From Pseudoselenomonas ruminis (lineage in GTDB: Bacteria > Bacillota > Negativicutes > Selenomonadales > Selenomonadaceae): a stretch of 64,000 nt of DNA. The stretch is taken from NCBI RefSeq assembly GCF_008271295.1, contig NZ_VTOY01000003.1, positions 1 through 64,000 of the forward strand, in the 5' to 3' direction. Position 1 is the stretch's first letter. Every line of letters begins with the position of its first letter. Shown here piece by piece: positions 51,358 to 59,706 of this stretch. The position numbers were made by a program, and so were the translations under genes. The notes beneath the pieces were generated by a model. The model saw nothing but the letters and a program-made list of their open reading frames with translations, did no database searches and was not told where the DNA came from.

Positions 51358-51386
51358 TTGACGGTTTTTTCGGGCTATTGTACGAT
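51358..51386 (+). promoter_or_regulatory. Promoter of the TRIC-type channel gene
   Basis: TTGACG and TACGAT are 17 bases apart, 30 bases before the start codon. Confidence 0.6.
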
Positions 51387-51415
51387 AGGGATAGAGGAAT
51401 AAAGGAGTTTTTGCT

Positions 51416-52069
51416 ATGGATAGTTTGACCTGGGTGGTTTTTGATATTATGGGTACCATCGCCTTTGCGGTATCGGGGGCGATGGTAGCCATTGACAAGC
51501 GGATGGATGTTTTTGGCGTAATCGTGCTGGCTCTGCTGACAGCTGTGGGCGGCGGCATGGTCCGCGATGTGCTGGCCGGCATAACGCCGCCGGTAGCCTT
51601 ATGCAACATCACGGATTTTATGCTGGCAATCCTGACGGCATTGTTTATTTCCTGGGGATATACCAGATGGCCCATATCCCATCGCAATCTGCAGCGTTTT
51701 TTGCTGCTCTACAATATTTGTGACACCATTGGCCTGGCGTCGTTTACGATTACGGGCATGTTGACTGGTCTGGGGCGTGAATACGGCAATCCCTATGTGC
51801 TGCCGGTACTTTTGGGCGTCATCACGGCGGTGGGCGGCGGTGTTTTGCGTGACGTTATGGCGCGGCGCATGCCGGTCGTCCTCTATAAAGATATTTATGC
51901 GACGGCGTCCTTAGTGGGAGCGTTGGTGTCGTGCCTGCTTTATCCCTATATCGGCATTCTCGCGGCGTCGTGGCTCTGCTTCGCGCTCGTCATTCTTTTG
52001 CGGGCAGGGGCGCTTCGCTACGACTGGCATTTGTTCCATCCACGTCCGGGAAAACGACTGGGGAAATAA
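51416..52069 (+). CDS. TRIC-type (UPF0126/YicG) cation channel family membrane protein
   Basis: The 217-residue protein has about seven helices and two copies of the UPF0126 unit. Each contains the Gly-rich kink followed by Arg-Asp: AVGGGMVRDVLAG near 42-54 and AVGGGVLRDVMARR near 139-152. Bacterial relatives form trimeric potassium-permeable channels; some are linked to glycine uptake. The in vivo ion or solute is not known. A clean promoter and AAAGGAG precede it. Confidence 0.88.
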   Translation: MDSLTWVVFDIMGTIAFAVSGAMVAIDKRMDVFGVIVLALLTAVGGGMVRDVLAGITPPVALCNITDFMLAILTALFISWGYTRWPISHRNLQRFLLLYNICDTIGLASFTITGMLTGLGREYGNPYVLPVLLGVITAVGGGVLRDVMARRMPVVLYKDIYATASLVGALVSCLLYPYIGILAASWLCFALVILLRAGALRYDWHLFHPRPGKRLGK

Positions 52070-52173
52070 GCGGAAAAAACAATAGATTTCTTGATTTTTT
52101 GACCACAGTTATATTATAATATGATAGGAATTAAGAGGTAGTAATCGTAAACAATCCGGGACGGGGCTGCTTT

Positions 52174-52338
52174 ATGGAACAAGATTTGTTGTCGAGTTAT
52201 GCGGTACTTTATGCGAAATTGGTTCAGCTAAGAGAAGAAGTCGAGTCGTTACAGGAAGAGGAAGCGCTTTTTCAGGAGGAAATGAATAGCAAAGCCGATG
52301 AATGGGATGAATCCTGTTTTTCGATGAATCGTATATGA
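52174..52338 (+). CDS. Small coiled-coil protein, 54 residues
   Basis: The frame encodes a short, strongly acidic helical peptide (KLVQLREEVESLQEEEALFQ) that should form a coiled coil. It ends in a segment with one Cys. The ribosome site is weak (CGGGGCTG). A promoter-like TATAAT stands about 55 bases upstream and a hairpin follows. I do not recognise it; it is accepted on composition and isolation. Confidence 0.5.
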   Translation: MEQDLLSSYAVLYAKLVQLREEVESLQEEEALFQEEMNSKADEWDESCFSMNRI

Positions 52339-52360
52339 TTTTCGTTGTGAAAAATGGCCT

Positions 52361-52402
52361 GCCTGCCGTTGACAAGTCAAATTGACCGGTCAACGGCAGG
52401 CA
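52361..52402 (+). terminator. Terminator containing two dispersed palindromes
   Basis: CTGCCGTTGAC and GTCAACGGCAG form the stem, and a T-rich tail follows. TTGACAAGTCAA (52369-52380) and TTGACCGGTCAA (52382-52393) make up its core. Confidence 0.75.
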
Positions 52403-52517
52403 GTTTTTGTCATTTGCTGTCTGCCGCTTGACGATTGACGCCTGGGTGCGTATGATAGTAGAAGAATTCCTATGAATTGGCATACAGTCTGTATTGTGAT
52501 AGGAGGCAAGCGGAAGA

Positions 52518-53300
52518 TTGCTGGAGAAACTGACTTTTTTGATGGAGGAATACTCGCTGAGGGTTGACCTGGTGTTTAAGGACCGTCAGCTGTATTATCG
52601 TGTGAGCAAGGGCAGTGATGAGGAAAAGGCACCGATGCAGGTGCTGGAAGGCGGCCGCCGCTGGCTGCGCCGGCTCGAAAAACTGCATCTGCCGTCCTGG
52701 CGGGCAAGCTACCAGCCAGAGACGCCGCCGGAGGTGCATCACCTTTGGCGCCTGGCTTTTAAAGATTCGAAAATCGGTATGCGCCGTATTGTTGGCGACC
52801 AGGCGTATCCTGGCAGCTGGGCAGCGTTTATTGACCTGATGAACGATATTCCGGGCGTGGAGCTTCACCGGGTAAAACAGCTCGAGCAGGTCTCACTGAT
52901 CCTTCAGGATACGATGGAGAATCAAGGCGGCAATATCTATCTGCCGAAACAGAAGCGGCTGGCACTTACCGAAAAGCTCATCATCAACCGTGGCAAGCAC
53001 CTGCTTGTCTTTACACGTCATAAGCAGGGCGTGGGGACGGAGCGTCATGCGTTTGATTCGGCGCGCAATGTGCCCTTGTTGCTTGAGCGCATTGCTGCGC
53101 AGGCAGCAAGATTTGGCATCCAGTCAGATACGATTGCCGACGATTTCCTGCCACAGGTAGAGTGGAAGCTGGTCTGGCACGACGGCACCGAGGACAGCGG
53201 CAGCTACACCATGCGAGGTGAAGATATGCCCGAGGCATGGAAGGAATTCATGCACGAGATTGAACTGTTTACGGGGAATGTCCGCGGCAGGATTTTTTAA
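52518..53300 (+). CDS. Conserved-looking protein of unknown function
   Basis: I do not recognise the 260-residue protein. It has no signal peptide or membrane segment. It opens MLEKLTFLMEEYSLRVDLVF, has a basic middle (GGRRWLRRLEKLHLPSW) and a C-terminal stretch LPQVEWKLVWHDGTEDSGSY. No catalytic motif is obvious. It starts at TTG, 11 bases after AGGAGG. It stands alone, with a terminator on both sides. Confidence 0.7.
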   Translation: MLEKLTFLMEEYSLRVDLVFKDRQLYYRVSKGSDEEKAPMQVLEGGRRWLRRLEKLHLPSWRASYQPETPPEVHHLWRLAFKDSKIGMRRIVGDQAYPGSWAAFIDLMNDIPGVELHRVKQLEQVSLILQDTMENQGGNIYLPKQKRLALTEKLIINRGKHLLVFTRHKQGVGTERHAFDSARNVPLLLERIAAQAARFGIQSDTIADDFLPQVEWKLVWHDGTEDSGSYTMRGEDMPEAWKEFMHEIELFTGNVRGRIF

Positions 53301-53326
53301 CCGCTGGCGGTCAGCATAGTACTAAA

Positions 53327-53362
53327 AAAGGGAGTCTCTGCCGGCTGGCAGAGACTCCCTTT
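53327..53362 (+). terminator. Intrinsic terminator
   Basis: A perfect 16-bp stem, AAAGGGAGTCTCTGCC and complement, with a four-base loop and short T-run. Confidence 0.85.
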
Positions 53363-53469
53363 GATTTACAAAATCACTAACTATAATTCGCAAAAATAAT
53401 GCGAAATCCTTCTTTTTTCGGTGCGGTAAAAAAATAAAGCGAAAGGCGCCAGAATGGGATGAAAAAGGC

Positions 53470-53645
53470 TTGCTTTTGAAATTTTGAAGTGCTATTATAT
53501 TAGCCAAGGGATAGGCAGACGAATGAAATGCATCCCACTCAGGAAAAAATTTCTCAAGTACGACAGCAAGGATTGTGCTTGGCGTGAAAAATTCCTTGCA
53601 TAAGAGCTTCGCGGTTCGTGGATGAGGGCGGGGCTCTTTTTCTAT
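53470..53645 (+). promoter_or_regulatory. Promoter and structured leader before the gamma-carbonic-anhydrase gene
   Basis: TTGCTT and TATTAT are 17 bases apart (53470-53498). The RNA then forms GGGAT/ATCCC, a longer imperfect hairpin (GGAAaaaATTT...AAAaATTCC enclosing CAAG...CTTG) and a terminator-like stem AAGAGC/GCTCTT with T-run ending near 53642. The coding region follows 44 bases later. I know no riboswitch of this form. Confidence 0.5.
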
Positions 53646-53685
53646 GCAATGGTATGCCTGAGAAAATCGCAAAGGAGCGAGGTTT

Positions 53686-54243
53686 ATGTATACGTTGGCA
53701 GGAAATGAATTTCAAGGAATCCGTCCGCAGATTCATGCGGAAGCCTTTGTGGCACCGCAGGTATTTGTGGCGGGGGATGTGCGTGTGGCAAAATATGCCA
53801 GCCTTTGGCCCGGCGTGGTGGCCAGAGGGGATGTGAACTACATCGCGGTCGGCAAGTGCTCGAATGTGCAGGACCTTGCCTGCCTCCATGTGGCCGATGA
53901 CCATCCCTGCCTGATTGGTGATTATGTGACAATTGGTCATGGCGCTGTAGTTCATGGCTGTGAAATCGAGGACCATGTACTCATTGGCATGAATGCGACC
54001 GTCCTGACCGGGGCGAAAATCGGCCGGGGGTCAATCGTGGCAGCTGGTGCTTTGGTCCGTGAAAACGAGGTGATTCCGCCAAATTCGCTGGTGGTCGGCG
54101 TGCCGGGGAAAGTGGTGCGGACCCAGGACCGTTTGGAGAGCATCCATGCCCAGGCCATTAAATACAAGTGCGAATGGGCAATCGGCTACGGGGTAAAACC
54201 GGATATCGGCGGGGAACTTTATCACGGTGAAACGATTATTTGA
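53686..54243 (+). CDS. Gamma-carbonic anhydrase family protein
   Basis: The 185-residue left-handed beta-helix protein has hexapeptide repeats (for example VFVAGDVRVAKYASLWPGVV). The metal site is complete: His in CLHVADDHP, and two in IGHGAVVHGC, which fits zinc or iron binding. Relatives include YrdA/PaaY and true carbonic anhydrases. Hydration of CO2 is plausible but many family members are inactive on it. AAAGGAGCGAGG precedes the ATG. Confidence 0.88.
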   Translation: MYTLAGNEFQGIRPQIHAEAFVAPQVFVAGDVRVAKYASLWPGVVARGDVNYIAVGKCSNVQDLACLHVADDHPCLIGDYVTIGHGAVVHGCEIEDHVLIGMNATVLTGAKIGRGSIVAAGALVRENEVIPPNSLVVGVPGKVVRTQDRLESIHAQAIKYKCEWAIGYGVKPDIGGELYHGETII

Positions 54244-54323
54244 TTGGGGATTAAAGCCCTATTTCATGCGGCTTCATTTTTCGGTATAATAGAAGTGAAA
54301 CCAATAAGGAATGAGGTGAGTAT

Positions 54324-54689
54324 ATGGAAATCGTATCGATTCCCAATGTGCTCTATAATCCCACGGATCGGATATCGCCTTATCTCATGGGCAAAGCAGG
54401 GGCTGCAAATCCATCAGGGGATGATGGGGCTATTGAAACGCTGCGGGCGCAGAAATTCAATTATCGTTCACAGATTGCGGAACTTAATCGCATGGGCGGG
54501 GAAGCTAATGTGGAAAAAATCAGCAATCTTAGTGAACAGCTGCGCACCGTTGAGGACAAAATCAAAGATGTGGCAGATGATCACTTCTTTGGAGAGGCCT
54601 TCTCGGTCAGCATCAGCCCGGAAGCCAGCGCTATGTATGGCGCTATGGTATCCAAGGCTCAAGCGGCAGCCCAGGACAAAATGTTGTAA
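54324..54689 (+). CDS. Small helical protein of unknown function
   Basis: The 121-residue product has a Pro-containing N-terminus (MEIVSIPNVLYNPTDRISPY) and a helical part (about 38-85, RAQKFNYRSQIAELNRMG then EQLRTVEDKIKDV) that could form a coiled coil. No known domain is recognised. TTTCAT and TATAAT 17 bases apart lie upstream and GAGGTGAG precedes the start, so it looks like a real gene. The insertion-sequence block begins 22 bases after it. Confidence 0.65.
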   Translation: MEIVSIPNVLYNPTDRISPYLMGKAGAANPSGDDGAIETLRAQKFNYRSQIAELNRMGGEANVEKISNLSEQLRTVEDKIKDVADDHFFGEAFSVSISPEASAMYGAMVSKAQAAAQDKML

Positions 54690-54729
54690 TCGCAGAAACG
54701 CAAAATGACCAGGGCGTGTTGAAAAACTC

Positions 54730-56173
54730 GAGGCTGTCCCAAATTCTGTGTAAACTCCCTGTAGTAATGTAAAACAGGGATAGTATATTTTCTCTTTCTA
54801 TATCGAAGTATAGAAACCCTTTTGTCTGCACGTTAAGAAATTCTTGGCAGTGCAGACATTTTTTATTCCGGAATCCTCCCATCAAAATAAATGGCAAGTT
54901 GGGCATGAATAAGGCTCCAGTCCTGGCGGCGTCCTGTCCATTTTCTGGTAATATCCATCATGGCCAAATAGAGCATTTTCAGCAGGCTGTCATCCGTGGG
55001 GAATACAGACTTGGCTTTTGTCACTTTCCGTAATTGGCGGTTAAAGCCTTCAATGGTATTGGTGGTGTAAATCAACTTTCTCAGCTCCGTGGGGAATTTG
55101 AAGTAGGTGCTCAAATTGGCCCAGTTATCCTGCCAGGATTGGGAAATCTTGGGATATTCCTTATCCCAACGATCTAAAAATCGCTCCAATGCAGCCAGGG
55201 CAGAGGGCTCGTCTACCGCAGCGTAAACCGCCTTCAAATCAGCCATAAGAGCCTTGAGGTCTTTGTAGCTGACATATTTGCTGGAATTACGCAATTGGTG
55301 GATAATGCAGTTCTGTATATCTGTCTGAGGGAAAACCGCCTCAATGGCTGCTGCGAAGCCTGTCAGGTTGTCCGTGCAGGCAATGAGGATGTCTTCTACG
55401 TCGCGGTTTCTAAGACTGTTCAGGATATTGGCCCAGAATTTGGCACTTTCGTTCTCGCCTACCCACATCCCCAGTACATCCTTATGTCCATCCATGTCAA
55501 TGCCAATGGCGATATATACGGCTTTCTTGACGATCTGACCCTCACTGCGGACATGGTAATGGATGGCATCCATAAATACTACAGCATAAAGGCTTTCCAG
55601 TGGACGCTGCTGCCACTCTCTGGCAATGGGCAGTATTTTGTCTGTGATGCGGCTGATGGTGGTATCCGACACATCGATGCTATATATGTCACGGACATGT
55701 GATTCAATGTCACTGGTAGTCATGCCTTTGGCATACATCGAAAAAATCTTCTCTTCTATGTCCTGACTGATGCTGGTCTGATTCTTTTTGATGAGCTGCG
55801 GGTCGAATTCTCCCTTGCGGTCTCTGGGAACAGAGACTTCAACCTCGCCAAAGCTGGTGCGAAGGTTCTTTTTGCTATGTCCGTTGCGGCTATTGTAGGT
55901 ATCTTTGTTTTTATAGTCATACTTACCATAGCCAAGAGACTCATCCAGCTCGGTTTCAAGGCCGTTTTCCATAAACTCGGCAATGGTTTCCTTGAACAAG
56001 TTTTGGATGTCCTCCATACTGCCAATGTTGCTTGCCTGCAACAACTCCCGAATCTTTGCTCTGCGAGCCTGTTCTTCTGGACTGCGTGTTTTTCTGCTCA
56101 TGATAAAACCTCCCCAAGTGATGCTCCTATTTTACATCACTGGGGAGGTTTACACAAAATCCGGGATAGACTC
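54730..56173 (-). mobile_element. Complete IS256-family element
   Basis: The ends are imperfect inverted repeats, GAGGCTGTCCC...TGTGTAAACTCCC at the left and GGGGAGGTTTACACA...GGGATAGACTC at the right. An 8-bp direct repeat, AAAAACTC, flanks the element at 54722-54729 and 56174-56181, as expected for this family. Length is 1444 bp. Intact ends, transposase and duplication suggest a recent insertion. Confidence 0.92.
54863..56101 (-). CDS. IS256-family (Mutator type) transposase
   Basis: The 412-residue DDE transposase has the usual IS256 blocks: an N-terminal helical domain, SVPRDRKGEFDPQLI, MDAIHYHVRSEGQIVKKAVY (first Asp region), IACTDNLTGFAAAIEAVFPQT (second Asp) and TTNTIEGFNRQLRKV (Glu). 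The length is typical and the frame is unbroken, so it should be active. Confidence 0.95.
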   Translation of the reverse strand: MSRKTRSPEEQARRAKIRELLQASNIGSMEDIQNLFKETIAEFMENGLETELDESLGYGKYDYKNKDTYNSRNGHSKKNLRTSFGEVEVSVPRDRKGEFDPQLIKKNQTSISQDIEEKIFSMYAKGMTTSDIESHVRDIYSIDVSDTTISRITDKILPIAREWQQRPLESLYAVVFMDAIHYHVRSEGQIVKKAVYIAIGIDMDGHKDVLGMWVGENESAKFWANILNSLRNRDVEDILIACTDNLTGFAAAIEAVFPQTDIQNCIIHQLRNSSKYVSYKDLKALMADLKAVYAAVDEPSALAALERFLDRWDKEYPKISQSWQDNWANLSTYFKFPTELRKLIYTTNTIEGFNRQLRKVTKAKSVFPTDDSLLKMLYLAMMDITRKWTGRRQDWSLIHAQLAIYFDGRIPE

Positions 56174-56181
56174 AAAAACTC

Positions 56182-56417
56182 AATAATCCAATATACATGT
56201 ATTTCTAAAAACGAGAATCCTTTCTTTTTCCATAAAAAACATAGGTAACCTCCCCTATAATGAATTTGACGAAATATCCAGAAAAGGGGGATCACCTATG
56301 TCAGATTCATTATATACAATCCATGAGTCATATGCAAGATACAGTTTAACTGAGTATGTGTCAAGAAGTTCTCGGTAAATTTTACCTGTATACAAATGTA
56401 TTCTGTTTATAGACTTT
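56182..56417. other. Unassigned remnant between two insertion elements
   Basis: This stretch contains an imperfect inverted repeat, ACATAGGTAACCTCCCCT (56249-56266) with AGGGGGATCACCTATGT (56284-56300). A 26-codon frame starts at the second arm (ATGTCAGATTCATTATATAC...) and stops at 56378. It looks like the start of another, mostly lost, mobile gene. No name can be given. Confidence 0.45.
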
Positions 56418-57725
56418 TTATGCTATGGCTTTAGCCAATTTTCCTATCGGGCTGCTGCTCGGTGCATCAAGATGAATCCGGCCACGCCGCACTCCTTCAT
56501 GGGGGCGGTGCTTGGCCTTTTTTAATGCCTGACGAACAGCACCCCGGAATTCTTCGCTAGGCGCGTGTTCAAAGTATTCTTCTTTTGCAGCCAATGCAGA
56601 CCGCAGGTCGCCGTTCTTTAGGCCGGTTATTATCTTTACCATGCCCAAGCCACCTGTTTTTCTTCATCTGCGCCCTTGCTTTTTCATGCGGTAACTGTAC
56701 AGGCGGTGGTTGCTTTCACAAGTACCTATCAGCTTTACATAATTGCTCAGACCACGTTGCCTCATGTTGCTCAAAAAGGCCCAGTTCCTCTCCAGATAGG
56801 CGCGTAGTTTCTCTGTATGTTCAACCTGACTGTCATCTTGTGCCTGCGATTGGACTGTGTCCAGTACAGTGCTTACCTTACCCCAATCATGCCCACGCAA
56901 TGCATTGTGGAGCTTATTGGTCAGTTCTTTACCGACCCAAGCAATCCGGTCTTTTATCTTTTTGTTTACATGGTAGGAATCCATGAAATGCTCATGCCGC
57001 TTGGTTCTGCCAAGGATTTCTGCAAAAACGGACTGCGTATAGCCGGAGCCGCCGTCGCTATTGCTCATCACTATGGTTTTGCTTAAATCGTAATGCATGG
57101 ACAGATAATCCGTCATCGCTTTGACTGCTTTTCTATGATCAAAGTCTGCGATATAATGCGTTCCCACCAATTCACGGCGGTTTTTATGCTCCTTAACGCC
57201 TTCTGCTATCTGAAAACGATGTACTTCCATGTGCTTGCCCTTTTGTTCCTTGAGTTCCAGCCCGTCGCCCTCAATATAAAGAACCTCTGGCTTTTTCAGT
57301 TCCGTTATGTGGCCACCTTTGTCCTGTTGCTGTTCCTTTTCCTTTTCCCATTCCGCATATCTTTCGCCTACATGCTTTATGATATTGCCCACCTGCTGGT
57401 GGCTGATGGTAACTGGCGTAAGGGCATTTATGGCCATGGCAGTAGTTCGGTAGACAGTCTTTGCGGCAATTTGGGCAGCCTGATACTCAAAGTAGGCGCT
57501 GTATCTCTGGTACCGGTGAATCCCAAGCTCCTTGTCCAACGGGGATATGCTTGCTTCGCCGTCCTTGCCATACTGTGCCGCCAGTTCCCGGTCTATTGCC
57601 TCCAGGGCTTCGCTTACCATTCTGCACGTTTTTGCCTCGAAATATTTTCTCAGCGTATCTTCTCGATCAATATTATTGGTTGTGGTCTTTACTATATTAA
57701 TTATTTCTGCTAAAGTATTGTTCAT
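56418..57725 (-). pseudogene. ISLre2-family transposase interrupted by one TGA
   Basis: The reading frame gives 377 or fewer residues up to a TGA at 56666-56664 and continues in the same frame for about 80 more codons. The protein has UPF0236/ISLre2 features: MNNTLAEIINIVKTTTNNID at the start, EVLYIEGDGLELKEQKGK, SNSDGGSGYTQSVF, and HRLYSYRMKKQGRR just before the stop. After it comes RKTGGLGMVKIITGLKNG. Family members have Trp-Ser-Lys at the stop position (as I recall), so TGG has probably changed to TGA. Ends near 56387 (CCTGTATACAAATGTAT) and 57776 (ATACACCATGATACAGGG) are plausible terminal repeats. Confidence 0.75.
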
Positions 57726-57778
57726 GGGAATCCTGTTTCTTTGGTTATTTTTTGTGCATACACCATGATACAGGGTTC

Positions 57779-58670
57779 TCTTTTTTATTGCAAACAATCG
57801 ACCGAGAAATATTTTACACTAAGTTTAACTGATGAGGCATACGAGAAAATACGGGAATATTTGCCAAAGGAAAAAACAACTGGCAGACCAGGCATGGATG
57901 AACGCCTTTTTCTGGATGCATTGATTTTTATCGTGCGTGAGGGATGCAGCTGGCGAAGTATCCCCGCAGCATATGGAAAATGGAATTCCATTTACAAGAA
58001 ATTCAGGTCGTGGGAATCTCAAAATATTTTCCCACGAATTTATTTTTGTTTAATGGGATTATGTGACCCAAACGCAGATGGTCTTGTCCTTGTCGAGCAG
58101 ATTTACTATGCCATTTCCATAGACAGTACCTCGAACAAAGTCCATCAACATGCCGCTGGAGCTAGGAAAGACGCACCTGAATCAGAAGTAAAGCAACATA
58201 TAGGTATATCTCGTGGCGGCCCCAATTAATGATAAATTGGAAATGGTAGCATTTGAGATTACGGGTGGACAGGTTCATGATTCAAAAATGGCAATTTCTT
58301 TGTTAGAAGCAGCGAATATAGCATTTGTATACTTCAATGCAGATATGGCATATGGAACCAAGAATATACGTGAATACATCCAATCGCTCGATGCAGATAT
58401 GGCCTGTCCAAACAAGTCAAATGCCAAAATCATTTACAAATTTGATAAAGGACAATATAAAGGGCGAAATGTTGTGGAAAGATACTTCTAAAAGTTAAAA
58501 TGCTATCGCCGAATCGCAACACGTTACGATAAATTGGCTTGCGTTTACCGAGCGTTTATATACATTGCATCGATTTTGATAAAAATAGGCAATAAGGCAA
58601 GAGAAAACACTTTAAAGAGGATGTGCTGTGTAAACGCACAAATATCTGCGCAATCAGGCTTTTTCAACAC
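57779..58670 (+). pseudogene. IS5-family transposase, frameshifted and with stops
   Basis: The first frame gives the N-terminal half: LSLTDEAYEKIREYLP, GCSWRSIPAAYGKW and IYYAISIDSTSNKVHQHAAG (DDE Asp), up to HIGISRGGPN and a stop at 58227. The remainder continues in another frame from about 58213 (EMVAFEITGGQVHDSKMAI, NADMAYGTKNI, GRNVVERYF). The segment TKIHAVVD expected at the joint is missing, so DNA has been lost. After TTC at 58486-58488 a TAA stops the frame, though YRRIATRYDKLA-like sequence runs on. It is inactive. Confidence 0.85.
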
Positions 58671-58675
58671 GCCCT

Positions 58676-58804
58676 AAATATTTGTCTTGCGGGGGGGGAC
58701 ATTCATAGTATAATTCTTTATAGAATTGTAGTGTGTTTAGCGTGGAAAAAATAAATTCTAAATTATTAATATAATCAAAAGACATACACAAAGGGGGCAT
58801 AGAA
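58676..58804 (+). other. AT-rich leader before the exported-protein cluster
   Basis: Right of the IS5-type end the base composition drops clearly. A run of nine G (58691-58699) and an AT-rich part follow. A promoter is likely but no convincing -35/-10 pair with correct spacing was found. Confidence 0.4.
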
Positions 58805-59662
58805 GTGCGAATCAAAAAATTAGGGATTATTGTGTTGGTCGTTGCAGTTTCTTTTTCGATGACAGGATGTTCCAGTAGTGAGCAGGAAGATAGTCCTAAA
58901 GTACAGGTGTCAAGTTCCCAGGTAGTAAAAAACGAGAAACTTGATGAAGCTAATATAAGGAAACTTTGTGAAGCGATGTCTCCGGAAAGTGATATAGATA
59001 CAAGGAGAAGAGCATATCCTGTGAAAAATCTGCCAGGGGGAGCTCTCCTTACTACAGCTTTGTATGACGGTGCTGCGGAATTCCAAAATAACGTGGACCG
59101 TGGCATAAAAGCCGAGAATATAAAAATTAGCAACATACAGCAGGACGGTAATCATGCTACCGCAGATATTAGCTATACAGTTAATGGGCAACAGGTTAAT
59201 GAACATACTTACTTCCTGAAAATTAACGGAGAATGGCATTTTGACCTTGATGATGTAAAAGCTGCATATCGTACAAAGATATCAGGATATGATGGTGCTA
59301 TGGTTAAAATGGAGGCAAATCTTGGATATACCTATAATAATGATCCAATAGTTGTCCTTGATATGCAGAGTAAAGCGAGCAAGAATTACATGGCGGGCTG
59401 GGTTGAGCCTATGAAAGTCATGCTGGTTACGGATAAAGGCGAATTCCCTGTAAAAAATACTGCCAAATGTTATGCAACGACCAGTCCTGTAAAGGTCACC
59501 TCAGTGCAGCCCACAAGAGTTTTTCTTCCTTTTGCCGGAGCATCAGGAACGCCTAAAGCACTTCGAGTGATTGGCTTTAATGAGTTAAACAACAGAGGTC
59601 TGCCACTTAATGGTGATAACGCACAGACGATTACACTTAATATCGATTCCATAGGCAATTAA
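58805..59662 (+). CDS. Lipoprotein of unknown function
   Basis: The 285-residue protein has a signal peptide and lipobox MTGC (Cys near 22), so it should be membrane-anchored. The mature region has a helical part (28-60) and a compact domain (about 75-155, with DGNHATADISYTVNGQQVNEHTYFL then GEWHFDLDD). This resembles the DUF4878/lumazine-like small exported fold. A C-terminal beta-rich domain follows. It starts at GTG after AAAGGGGGC. It is the first of seven exported proteins in a row. Confidence 0.72.
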   Translation: MRIKKLGIIVLVVAVSFSMTGCSSSEQEDSPKVQVSSSQVVKNEKLDEANIRKLCEAMSPESDIDTRRRAYPVKNLPGGALLTTALYDGAAEFQNNVDRGIKAENIKISNIQQDGNHATADISYTVNGQQVNEHTYFLKINGEWHFDLDDVKAAYRTKISGYDGAMVKMEANLGYTYNNDPIVVLDMQSKASKNYMAGWVEPMKVMLVTDKGEFPVKNTAKCYATTSPVKVTSVQPTRVFLPFAGASGTPKALRVIGFNELNNRGLPLNGDNAQTITLNIDSIGN

Positions 59663-59706
59663 GTATTTTTTTATCTGTCCCTATTTACGTGGAATGGAGT
59701 GAAAAC

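Larger units (their letters stand above)
53301..53685 (+). other. Intergenic stretch of 385 bases
   Basis: It holds the terminator of the upstream gene, an AT-rich part without features (53370-53465), and then a promoter and structured leader before the carbonic-anhydrase-like gene. No credible gene was seen. Confidence 0.65.
54711..58675. mobile_element. Composite insertion-sequence block bounded by IS5-type ends
   Basis: AGGGCGTGTTGAAAAA (54711-54726) and its exact complement (58660-58675) bound the block and look like the ends of an IS5-family element whose damaged transposase lies at the right. An IS256-family element and an ISLre2-like remnant lie between. The simplest history is one IS5-type element later invaded near its left end. 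Confidence 0.75.

Noticed and set aside
56664-56666. TGA read as selenocysteine in the ISLre2-type transposase
   Set aside because: The family is not known to use selenocysteine and no hairpin of SECIS type follows; a Trp-to-stop change is simpler.
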